DNA of 64,000 bases from Channallabes apus (lineage: Eukaryota; Chordata; Actinopteri; Siluriformes; Clariidae). Below, one piece after another: positions 21,941 through 32,924 of this stretch. Positions within the stretch are counted from its first letter, which is position 1, and every line of letters begins with the position of its first letter. The stretch is from the NCBI GenBank assembly GCA_030522415.1, contig CM060112.1, positions 6,169,001-6,233,000 on the forward strand. The letters are read 5' to 3'. Below the pieces are notes generated by a model, which was not told where the DNA came from, did no database searches, and worked only from the letters and a program-made list of their open reading frames with translations. The position numbers and the translations under genes were made by a program.

Positions 21941-22091
21941 GTAAAAGTCAAGAGGACTTTACGGGAAAAAGGAAAAACAGTCAAGGGGACTGTTGAGGTA
22001 AATTAAGGTAGAGTGTAAAGTGCACCGGTAAAGTCAAGAGGACTTTATGGCAGAGTGCAAACCGCTGCACCGGTAGCAGTCAGGGAGACTG
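21941..22091 (+). promoter_or_regulatory. Four AGTC/GACT stem-loops in ERV leader (possible packaging signal)
   Basis: Four short perfect hairpins with five-base purine loops lie in the untranslated leader before the gag ATG: 21941-21962 (loop AAGAG), 21976-21994 (AAGGG), 22029-22047 (AAGAG) and 22077-22091 (AGGGA). Each stem ends AGTC-loop-GACT. A series of purine-loop hairpins between LTR and gag is where retroviral packaging signals lie. Function is inferred. Confidence 0.6.
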
Positions 22092-22141
22092 TGAGAGCTC
22101 ACTGTGAGTTAGTGGCACGTGTAAATTGACAAGTAAAAATC

Positions 22142-23419
22142 ATGGGTAACAGCAAAAAAAAAAAAAAAAAAAAGATTGTTACGCTTGTGGCATTCCTTGT
22201 TAAAGATAACATCTAAATTATGTTATGAGAAATGTTTGAGAAATGTGGAAATCCAGGGAAAACAAAAACAAAAGAAAAAAAAAAGAGAAATGTAGAATTA
22301 TTAATTACTGAGATTGCTTTTGAGTTGTGGATGTGTGAATCATGTGTAGATAGATAATTACAATAACAAAAAGAATAACAAAGTAAACATTAATTGGGTA
22401 GGATTTAATATGTGGAAGGCAGAAGCAGAACTTAGAGAAAAACGCATACAACCTAAAATGCAAGCACAAAACATTGATTCTTTTCAGTGTGTTAAGTCTA
22501 TTTCAGATCCCGACCTGGACGGCTGCCCCCCGCGACCCCCAGCTCTTAGACAGATAGCCCCTTCAGCAGATCCAGTAAGACAGCATGGACAAGAGACTTC
22601 TCGGCAGGCCCCAGCACAGCAAGCACGGCTCTGTCTCCAATTTCGTCACATACTCGAACCAAGGCTCAGCTGAAAAGAGAAAAGGCTGATCGACAACCAC
22701 CACCTGATGACAGCGAGGACGAGAGAGAGGAACTCTTAGGAGCTACAGGAAGTGTTCATCAAGAAATCACTGCTCCAATGATGGAAGTAGCAGGGGCGGA
22801 TGGCACAGCGATGCTTGTTCACCGACCATGGACAATAAAGGACATCGAAAATGCACATGGACAACTCCCAGACCCGAGAGAGGGGGGAGGACAGAAATTC
22901 GGTGATGAAATGAGCAGATTTTGCTCAGAGTTTCGCCCGACATCTTATGAAATGCGACGACTTTTGGGGAGAAAACTAGGTGCAGACTTTGCAAAGATTA
23001 AGTATTCCTGGCCAACGGACAATGTTTTCGCACGGCGAGCTCAGGCTGATCATGAAGAAAACCAAGCATTTAACGGTCAGAAGGTGAAAAACACATGCGT
23101 TGGATGGGACACTGGAAAACTTAGTCTCATTGAACAACATGCAATACACGCGGAAAAGCTGGTATCACAAGAATAAGATAAGCGCAACAAGAAGAGAGAA
23201 GACCAGAGTGACAATGCACAGCTGGCAGTGTTGCAGATGGTAAGACAAACTGCGGATGTACAGTACAGGAGACGTGGAAGAGGACGAGGAGGCCGTGGAC
23301 GTGGGAGAACAAATGGCTGTTATGCATGCGGAAGTGAAGACCATTGGATTAGAGACTGTCCGAGAAGGAGCAGAGGAGAGGAATGGATTAGGAGAGGTGA
23401 GGATCAGGGTGGAAATTGA
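22142..23419 (+). pseudogene. ERV gag remnant
   Basis: It starts at an ATG followed by Gly-Asn-Ser and a long Lys run, a myristoylation-type N-terminus. The frame breaks early: the poly-A run and several indels scatter the rest over three frames. A capsid-like block lies at about 22778-23176 (PWTIKDIENAHG, FRPTSYEMRRLLG). A nucleocapsid-like block at 23228-23419 has Arg/Gly repeats followed by one CX2CX4HX4C zinc knuckle. The gene cannot give a full Gag. Confidence 0.8.
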
Positions 23420-23479
23420 CAGAAAAAGGCCGGGGGAGTGGGGAGCAGACCCGAAGGAGAGGGTGAGTCAAAAATAATT

Positions 23480-25740
23480 ATTTTTCCTACTAACACTTCT
23501 TGCTCTGATCGCAATGAAGAAAAGCTTGCTATCTTTTTCAATGATTCAATTCACGTTTGTATCTTAGAAACATCCACACATGCTACGTATGATCTTGAAG
23601 TATACAACATTCCATTCAGAAAACAAACTTTGTGGCAGTTTACCATGGCTCTGCCCTTTTTTTTTCTTTTTCTTTTTTTATCTTGCTTTTGCTTTTGTGT
23701 TTTGTGTACAAGTATCAGTAAAATGCCAACAATGGAATTGCAGCTCCATGACAAACAAAATTCATTTTGCTACATTCCATGCAGGTCATTCAGTCATTAA
23801 AGTGTGTGAATTTGACAGTTTAGTGAAACAGTGGCAGATTCCTGAACTCTGTGGGCACTTCAGGACATGCAGCTGAAAAGAGCCTCATAAAGCCAAGCGT
23901 GTGGCTTTTTCCAGGTGTACATGATGATAAATTTAGATTTTTTTGCTCTTATTGCTGCCCAGTAAATCTATTGGGGTGAAGATTTCATATGTAAATTAGG
24001 TATAAATCTCTTGAGACTAAACCAGTATTGAGCCTGAGGATTTCACTCTTGTGAAATGTGATCCGTTGCCCCTGTTGTATGTGTATGAATGGAAGCTCTG
24101 CACTTCAACTGTGAGTTCAGTAAATGCTACAGTGATAGACAAATATATACCAGTAAACACATTATGATATTAGATATGTGTCACATATCTCATTTTTTTA
24201 AAGATAAGCTCAGATGTGTAGTTAATGTAGAGATAAGGAGTGTGCACATGAGAAAATGTAGCACAAGTGTCACAGTAATGTCGCTTAATCAAAGTAGGGA
24301 CACCCCTAATGTGTTATTGGATAAAAGTAATAAGGATGAGGGGAAAAAAAAAAAAAATTAATAAATAAATAAATATTGGGCGTTTGAGTGACATGTGGTA
24401 TGAATGAGAGTGATTGAGAATGAACCTCTTATCTGACATTACATTACAGCCACAGAGAAACAAATGCTGATGCAATGCTAAAAAATCACGTGTTAAAGTA
24501 TAAAAGAACTGTATATATTACAGTACCTACAGTCACAAGACCTGGCCAGGCAGAAAAAAATTAAGTTATCAGCATGCGGAACTTTTTCTTTTCTTTTTTA
24601 AAAAAGAATTTATGTTTATAATTACTCACTAAAATGTATGGGCTAATGGCAAGCACGATGTAGGTTTAATTAAGGGAAGTGAACTGGCGGTGATCACCCC
24701 AAAGTAAAATTTAGGCCCTACAAACTTCATACTGTATCTACCCGAGTCTTTAACTGAAATAATTCCAGTGTTTAATTCTTTATTTTAAAGCTGTTGTCAT
24801 GGTAAACATCAGCAACTTCTTATTGTCCAGCAGAACAAGGTCATAAAGCAAACCATATAAAAGCTACAATTCGCACATACAAGTCATATCTTAGGTCAAA
24901 TTGTTTTGGGACAAGATAAAACTTTGGATCCAAGTACAGTAGTAGTCCAAAATATTCTAAAACAAATAAGAAAATTGACGCTAAAGTAGAAATGTAAAAA
25001 GTAAAAGTGTTTTATTGCAGAAAAGTTAATTTGATCTATACAATCCTCGAGGCCCCAGTGAGATACACACTCATGGGAAGGGTCTACTGGCCCACAGTGC
25101 ACTTAGTTGAACTCCGGAAGCAAGAACAATCTTTAATTGAATCAAATTTGGCAGTATAAACTACTTTAATATTGGACATTTCAAATTATAAAAGGCCTTT
25201 TACAAAAACTGTTGATGAAAAGAATTGTTGCATGATTTCAGACTGACTGCAGGAAAAAAAAAACAGAGAGAAAGAGAGAAAAACAATGAGATCTTTATCT
25301 CACTTCTCAGCCAAATCAGATCCTGTAGCAGCAGCATCACCCATGTGTTTATGTCCAGTACCAGAAGCTGAGAAGGCAGGTATAGAATAAAGATATATAG
25401 TGGGCTATAGTAATTTGAATTTTCTAGTTCATGAAGTTTCAGTATCTTTTATACAGAGAAGAATCACACTTATTTGCAACAGAGTGGTTAAAGTACAATA
25501 CTAAATTATAAATATCAATGTGGAAAGATGTATAGTTCTAACCCTGTAACTCTTTTCTTTCACTGTTAAACAACTTTGTTCCACTAGGATTGATCCACAG
25601 TAAGCGCCACTACAGAATCCGGATATAAAATGAACGTGGATGGAACAATATTTTGTGATAGAGAAATAGGTGCTAACAGGAGTTTGTCATAGTTATAGCA
25701 CATGAAATTTAAATAGTGTAAATGTAATGCTCAAACTAAC
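23480..25740 (+). other. ERV interior without recognisable coding (pol mostly lost)
   Basis: Protease and reverse transcriptase would be expected here. Neither strand shows RT motifs or an open frame of meaningful length. The region is AT-rich with scattered homopolymers. It is either heavily decayed or replaced by foreign sequence. Confidence 0.6.
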
Positions 25741-25749
25741 AAATTTTAT

Positions 25750-26310
25750 TCTATTTCAGAAAAGCAGATGCAGCAGCGAAGGCCGTGGCCAAACTTCCCC
25801 TTTCCTATAACCATAACATGTGTGTGTCTAATGCTCTCACCCCCACAGCTAACCTTGAAGAGCTTCAGAGCTACAGTCACTCCAGGAGAGGAAACAGTCT
25901 GGAGAAGAGTGGGATGTGTTTTGACAGAAGGGGTTTGGTACGACCCCAATCACAAGCCATGTCTACCTATAAAGCTATTTCTTTCTATGCTAAGTTGACA
26001 CACGTGTAAGGACCATGTGTCAAAAGGGGGAATAAGCGATAGTATGTGCATTTGTGTTTCTAATAACATACTGTACTGTAGATAAAGGAATTAAGATGAA
26101 GCCAGAGCACACAAAAAGTAAAAGGACATTGTGAAGATGAAATGTTATGTTATTGTGCAAAACTCTTTGAGGATTTATTTTTAATACAGGCCCACTGACA
26201 GTGCTCCTAACACCACAAAAAGAAGTCAAAGTAGTGGAAACAGAGATGAGGGTACACGCCAGCACCCCAAACATGTTCCAGAACCGAAGAGAAAACAACA
26301 CAGAGGTCAA
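25750..26310 (+). pseudogene. ERV pol remnant: RNase H end and integrase edges
   Basis: At 25758-25800 the text encodes an RNase H C-terminal motif (KADAAAKAVAKLP). After frame changes come a linker resembling the gammaretroviral RNase H-integrase junction (GVWYDPNHKPCLP) and a DHVSKGG motif near 26012-26031, from the zinc-binding N-terminus of integrase. A segment at 26189-26310 (GPLTVLLTPQKEVKVVE) resembles the integrase C-terminal domain. The catalytic core between them is absent, so no integrase activity is possible. Confidence 0.7.
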
Positions 26311-26619
26311 CAAGGGTGAGCAGTGACGTGCTAGTAACCTCTCCTGTGAACCCCAACAGACCCTCACCTGCATGCAAAGTGCATGGGTCAGAAGAACCAA
26401 CTAGAGTGACAGAAACAACGCAGAACCACAACTCTCCACTCAAATTCATCACAACAATAAGTACACTACATTTGAGGACAACACATGAAGAAATTGTAAG
26501 GTGTCAAAGTAGCAGTAGCACTGAGTAACATTGGTGACATATAAAAGTAATTAGAGTTAAAAGTAAGTGTTGTAACTACTGACAGGACAGAAGACTGTTT
26601 TAGAGGACGGAGTATATTA

Positions 26620-27989
26620 GTGACTGAGATTATTCACACTACAGACATTGAATTAGCTGGACTGGACCCTTGGTTACAAATTAGAAAACACCCAAAAGCA
26701 ATTTGGGTAACTTTAGGAATAATAATAGTTATCGTTACCCTGGCGTGCCTACTTATTGAGAATTCGGAGAGAAACGGCGATGGTAAAGTCTATTTAACAA
26801 ACTCAAGCCACATGCATTTAACTAGAATAAAGAGAAGAGACAGCATGATAAAAAGGCATAACACTAATCTCAATAGATGTGCAGGGAAATTGGGAATGTG
26901 CCCTATCATTAGACATTGCTGATAATATAACAGACATACACAACCTCTTGTGTTGTGTATGCCATGTCATGTCCTCGGGCTGGGTAGCACTGCCCCTAAA
27001 TAATGTCACAGCAGCAGAAGCAAATGCAGACAACACGTCTTGTATTATACCGATAACCACCATGGCTATCTTACAGATATCTGAATACTACAAACAAACA
27101 GGGAGGCCAAACTCAGCAGTCCCGGGGTGAAATTATTCCAATAACCTATGTTTTGATGCCCCAGGGAGCTATTGTTCCCCATTGCCTGTTAAGAAATATG
27201 AAGACAATTCTACTTATATGGTCCCATGGCAAAAAGGAGACACTTGCGTTGTGCAAGATCAAAGGGAAAATTGGGAACCTGACTTAGGATGGTCTGAGTG
27301 CACCACTTACGTTCGTATAACCAATCGTTCAAAAGGTAGGTCACCTAAATGTAGTATAGATGGTAATTATTTTCCAAATGATGGTAGTTGTCCGTTCATA
27401 GAACTATCGTCAACAAACACAGTAATGTGGGTGTGTGGGTCAGACGCATATGTGACCTTACCCAGGTATTTCAATTGAACAGGCTCATGTTATTCTGCAT
27501 ATGTAACTCCTAGTGTGTCAGTACACACAGAAAATCCGTGGGGGCCACGGATGTCAGAGAATAGAAGAAAAAGAGATGTCCCTATTAAATTTCATGGTTA
27601 CACTTTAGGAAACCCATGGACTAGCCCAGGAGCAAATGTAGGCTGGTCACTCTTCCTCGGCGGAGGAACAGCTGTAGCCCTAAACAAGGTAAATGGTTTA
27701 GCATACATGTTACTAATACTAAAAAATGACACCGTAAAGGCCTTTCACGCCTTTCAATGATGATCATCAGAATATCAGCAACATCATAAACCGCATGAAG
27801 AAGGCTTTGCAACCACCTCCCCAAGTAGAGTCTTGGATCTCGTGGTTAACGCAATTATGGGGAGGCTGGGGTTATTGGCTGGTTTATAGTGTTTTACCAA
27901 TTGGGATTATAATCTTGTTAGGCCTCTGTATAACACCCTGTATTTGCAGATGTATACAGGGACTAGTTCTGAACACAGTAAATTATTAA
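26620..27989 (+). pseudogene. ERV env remnant
   Basis: Four consecutive open pieces in different frames look like an envelope gene. They are an N-terminal piece with a hydrophobic leader segment (about residues 29-48 of the piece at 26620), surface-like pieces with several N-glycosylation sites and cysteines (26879-27478), a piece with a polybasic cleavage-type site near 27560-27577, and a C-terminal piece with a membrane anchor and Cys-rich short tail (27795-27989). Frameshifts and stops separate them (for example stops at 26920, 27128, 27476 and 27758), so the gene is broken. The immunosuppressive-domain region is not recognisable. Confidence 0.75.
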
Positions 27990-28376
27990 ATGTTAAGACA
28001 GACTGACAACATAAAACGGAAACCGGACTGGGACGACCCGACTTCTGACAGAGTTCAAAATTCCGGTGACTATCATTTTGAATGTTTAGATCATGATATG
28101 GAAGAAGACATAATGTAAATCTTTAGAGAAATGTCAAGCATGTATATTTAAGTAGGTTGCAAATTTTTTTTTATGCTTTTGTGTCAGGGGTCTATCCCCA
28201 TAAAGACAGCTGTAGTGTCCTCTGTGTGCATTAGAGTGCTAGTGGTGATGTTGTTAAAAACCCAGGTTGGAGAGAGAATATCTGATGAAATTTACCTAAT
28301 GCATAGCTTATTAGTATTGTTTTGAATTGTAGAATTAAAATATTTAGGTTGTCATAGAATGACAAAAGGGGGAAAT

Positions 28377-28810
28377 TGTAATGGAAAAATCATATTTTAA
28401 TTATATGTATTAATTCTATTTGATTCTTGTAGTAAGTGTGTAACGTAGGCCTTAGAAGTTTGAACTTAGTTGTCGAAGCTTAGAGACACAAGGCCGAGAA
28501 CAGAATAGAAACAACCTGATTGTAGTTGTCCCTGAATAAATGATAAGGTATGGACATCTAGTCTGGGGCAGATAAAGAGTCATGAGTTTGAATGTAGGAA
28601 CTTCACGTACGGGGCGTTGATTATGTTAACAGAGATGTTTGTGTATAAAATAGGTCAGCTAGAGAAAGAGATCACCTTTCTCTATGCTGCAACTGTTTGC
28701 TGTATGAGACTGGTCCTTCTGCAGAAGTTTAAAATAAAACCTTTGTTACTTTGCTCTTACCCAGTGTATGGATTACTTGTCTTTATATTGGTTTCAGAAT
28801 TTCCACCACA
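28377..28810 (+). repeat. ERV 3' LTR
   Basis: The 434-bp partner of 20993-21426. I found no difference on reading both copies, which implies a recent insertion or gene conversion. Confidence 0.95.
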
Positions 28811-29372
28811 GGGGTTAAACATTTTTTCTTCAGAATTGGCCTACAGTATTTTTGTATTTTATATTGTAGAGTTTAAAAATTGTATTGCATATGGTACATT
28901 AAATATTCCCCAAAAAAAGTTAATGGTCATTTGTTCCATAGCCTAGCTGTTCGTCAGTTCTAAATTATTTAACAATATTTATTAATTGTAATTAACAATA
29001 TATATACATGTTCTTGCGTTAATTAACGTCTGTATTTGAATTCAAACGATGAGCTCTGGCTCGTCCAATCACTAGCCATAAAGTTGATTATAGCGGGAGC
29101 AGCCATATTGGCGAAGTTCATTATTGAGTGCACGCCCAATCTGCCAGCGCGTGGAGAAGTGTGGCAGTTTGTAAAACCACGGACTGGAGACACTTGTAAG
29201 AGAAAAGTTCGTTTACTTTGAATTATAAAAACTTTAACATACAGGCACCTGCTTGTGACCGAGGGTATTTTGCCGTCGTAATAATAATGCTGAGGGGTGA
29301 TGTGACTCGGTGTAAGTTAACTGTTAAAGGTTGAAGAAAAAAAAAAAGAACGGGCTTTGTTAGTTTGATAAA

Positions 29373-32013
29373 ATGATTACCTGTCGGTTTTGCAGTAAAA
29401 TACTAGAGACGTTGAGGGGTTATGTTTTGCACTGTAGAGTTCACCGTATCGAACCCCATTGTTTTTTCCAGTGTGTTAGTGCTGACTGTAAGCGGACATT
29501 TTGTACTTACGCAGGTTTTAAAGCGCATTTTTATCGGCACCACAACCAGACCGCGTCACCTGTTACTGCTAGAGCTGTTATTGCCGATTTTAAATGTGCC
29601 ATTTCGTTGTGTGACCGCAGTTTTCACACAGCAAAAGAACTAATATGTCACTTAAAAGAGCATAGTGGAGGGGCGACCCGTGGCGTGTCCAGTAACAGGT
29701 TGTAAAAATACGTTCACGGTTAAATCATCGTTTACTGCTCATATGTCCAGGAAACATAGAGCATCTTCTGATTACTGCATAAGTGACATCTACAGGGAAA
29801 GTGTTTCTCAGTCATCCACCATCACTGCATGTGAAGATGTTTCCCAAAACTCAAATGATGCAACACCTGAATCCACTGAAATGCCACATCATTATGAGGA
29901 GTCATTTCTTAGGAATGTGTGTCTATTGTACCTAAAATTGCAAGGGCAGTTGCTACTTCCAGCTTCAACTGTACAGACAATTGTTGAAGAGATGCAAAAT
30001 GTGCATGAGTTGGGACAGGATTACACTTTAAGTAAACTGCGTTCACTTTTAAAAAATGAAGTGAGTTTAACAGATGAAGTTGTTAGTACAGTTTGTGATT
30101 GTGTAAAGAATTCAGATCTGTTCTCTCTCTGTCATCAGGTTCCTCTCAGAACTACATATTCAAGAGCTCAAACATTCAAACAACTGTTCCAGTACACACA
30201 GCCTAGGAAGGTAATATTAGGCAATGATGAAAACATGACTCAAAGGTTTGCATATTACATACCTGTGATACAAACATTGAGTAGCTTATTACAATCAGAA
30301 CTATGGAAGTATTCAGCATCACAACCATCTGGTAAGACAGAGTCAGATGATTTCAGTGATGTAAGTGATGGCAAAAACTTTAAGTCCAGCCAGTTCTTCC
30401 TTGAAAATCCAGAATGTCTTAAACTAATTCTTTACCAGGATTATTTTGAAATTGTCAATCCCCTCGGCTCTGCCAAAAAAAAGCACAAAGTAGTTGCAGT
30501 CTATCTTTCTGTGGCTAATTTACCAGCTCATGTGCGGTCCAATACTGATCACATGTCCCTTGTCTTGTTGTGTGGAGAGAATGACCTAAAACAATTTGGA
30601 AGTGCTAAGGTTTTCTCAGAGTTGTTAGTGGATTTAAAAGATTTGGAGGAAAATGGAATAGCTGCAGATGGTAAAATGATCAAAGGTGCTCTGTATTGTA
30701 TCACTGGTGATAATTTGGGTTCACACACCATTGGTGGGTTCACTGAAAATTTCAGTCATGCTCAGTACTTTTGCCGGTACTGTGAAATCACACGAAGTGA
30801 GTTTTTGAGTGATGACCCAAGTGTTTGTGGTCCACAGCGCACCCCTGAAAGTTACGATTCTGCTGTGCGTGATCTTCAAAGTGATTCCAGTCAAGCCATC
30901 AAAGGCATAAAGGTAAACTCTGTTTTCAATACTCTGAAATCTTTTCATGTTTGCCAGCCTGGTCTCCCACCTTGCTTAGGGCATGACATATTCGAGGGGG
31001 TCTTATCCTATGATATTGCCTTGTACTTGAAGTATTTTATTAAGAAAAAACAGTGGCTTACATATTCAGTTTTGAACCGACACATCAAGCAGTTCAAGTA
31101 CAAAGGTACTGATGCTCTCACAAAGCCATGTGCTGTCAACTCTGAGGTGCCCAAGCTTTCGGGGCAAGCCATCCAGAATTGGAATTTTCTAAGGTTGCTT
31201 CCAGTGTTAATTGCTGACAAAGTGCAAAATCCAGAAGATGACGTGTGGCAGTTAACACTTCAGCTTAAAGATATAGTTGATTTGGTTTGTGCACAAAAAA
31301 TTTCATCATCGCAGGTAGCTTATCTTGACGTTCTAATCCAAGAATATTTGGATTCAAGAAAGTCTTTATTTTCTGAGAGTCCGTTAAAACCAAAACATCA
31401 TTTCTTAAGACATTATCCAGCACTCATTTTCAAATTTGGTCCCTTGATTCGATTATGGACAATGCGCTTTGAAAGTAAACATAGCTACTTCAAGAGATGT
31501 GCCAGGCATTTAAAAAGCTTTAAAAATGTCTGCCTAACATTATCTGAAAGACATCAAATGTATCAGGCATATCTTTTAGCTGGGCCTGGATGCAGTCAGC
31601 TTCTACAAGTCAAAGACAGCTGCACTTTTTACCCCAGTCTTTACAGTGAGCCAATTAAACATGCACTGAAAGAGTTTCACTTTTCAGAGATCGATACTAG
31701 TGTATCCACAGGTATCACATATAAAGGTACGTCTTATAAAAAGGGCCATTTCCTTGTGTCAAAAAATGATGAGTCCATTGAGTTTGGTGAACTTGTCATT
31801 ATTTTAATTCAAAATGATGTAGCTGTGTTTTTTGTGATGGAAATACATAAAGCTGACTATCATTCCGAATATCATCTGTACTCTGTGACAAAACGGAGTA
31901 CCAGGTTGCAGTGTCTTAACATTAACGCCTTGGTAGATTTTTATCCGTTACCATCATACATTGTTAATGGGCACCAAGTCATTCCTCTGAAACATGGTGT
32001 GCTGTCAAAGTAA
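29373..32013 (+). CDS. C2H2 zinc-finger TNP2-like transposase (one frameshift)
   Basis: The frame opens at 29373 with three C2H2-type fingers (CRFC, CVSADC, CAISLC starts, each with a His pair), then shifts by one base near 29660-29700 into a long frame ending at 32013, which begins with a fourth finger (CPVTGC...HMSRKH). The 782-aa second frame has landmarks of the CACTA TNP2 transposase fold: a first acidic motif in QDYFEIVNPLG, GDNLGSH...FCRYC, CLGHDIFEGV, and FGPLIRLWTMRFESKHSYFK. It should cut and join the element ends in the nucleus, with the fingers binding DNA. The single frameshift may inactivate this copy. The following SAM gene lies 0.9 kb downstream on the same strand. Confidence 0.75.
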
Positions 32014-32924
32014 AGAGGTCTTGGCCACAGTGGTGGAGAAAGGATACCAAAAATCGTGTGCTTAGTAAAAAAGTTTAAACAGGGTCAGTTTACCCAAAAA
32101 TGTAAGTTCTGTCATTACTTATCCTCATGTCATTCTAAACCTGTAAGACATTCGTTTATTTTAATTAAAAAAAAAAGTTTTTTTTTGAGAAACAATTTAT
32201 TTTTATATATATTTTTTTAATGGAATGCAAGAGCTTTCTGACCCTCCGTAGACAGCAACACCACTGAAATGTTCCCAGGTAAGGAAATGTAACAATGATT
32301 TGGTAAAATGGTCCATGTGACATCAGGGGTTGAACCGTAATTTTACAAAGCTACAGGAATACATTTTGTGTTCAAAGAAAACAAATATTCAATACATCCT
32401 TATTCAACATTTCTTCATGCAAACATGCTTGCTCTTTCCACAATGGTGGGGTGCTTAAGCAGACGGTGTCAGGAGGAGCTGAGGAACATTGTTGAAATAT
32501 AAAAATTTTATATATCTAAATTTTTTAACCAAGTTTTCTTTATGCCCAAAAAGTACTCTCGTAGCTTTGTCACATGGACTATACCGATGTCCTTGCTACG
32601 TTTCTGGACCTGGGAACATTTCAGTTGCGTTTTAGTCTATGAAGGGTTTAGAGTGCTCTTGAACTTCATCAAGAATATCTTATATAATTTGTGTTCCAAA
32701 GATGAATGAAGGTCATAATGGGTTTGGAACGACATGGCGGTGAGTAATCAATGACCGTTTTTATTTTGGAGTGAACCAACCCTTTAAAGTAACAGCAGGT
32801 TTTTACATTTAAATGTACAGAAATAAGTTCTTGCACATTATATAATTAAAAGTAGAAAGTCCTTATATGTAAAGTGTTAGTTTACTAAAAGTTTTATACT
32901 GTATCTACGTACTTGATTCCAGAA

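Larger units (their letters stand above)
20993..28810 (+). mobile_element. Endogenous retrovirus, young but defective
   Basis: Two 434-bp LTRs (TGTAATGG...CCACCACA) flank a 6.95-kb interior. The target site GGGG is duplicated (20989-20992 and 28811-28814). A primer-binding-like stretch (TTGGCGTAGTCGG) follows the 5' LTR by two bases, and a polypurine tract (AAAAGGGGGAAAT) precedes the 3' LTR. Remnants of gag, pol and env lie in order, but pol is reduced to the RNase H end and two integrase edges. The layout (MGNS-type gag start, one zinc knuckle, gamma/epsilon-like integrase ends) suggests a gamma- or epsilon-retrovirus relative. It inserted into the left arm of the CACTA element. Confidence 0.9.

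Noticed and set aside
22140..28000. Treating the ERV gag or env pieces as domesticated host genes
   Set aside because: Multiple stops and frameshifts separate the pieces and the LTRs are young, so no conserved single frame supports host use.
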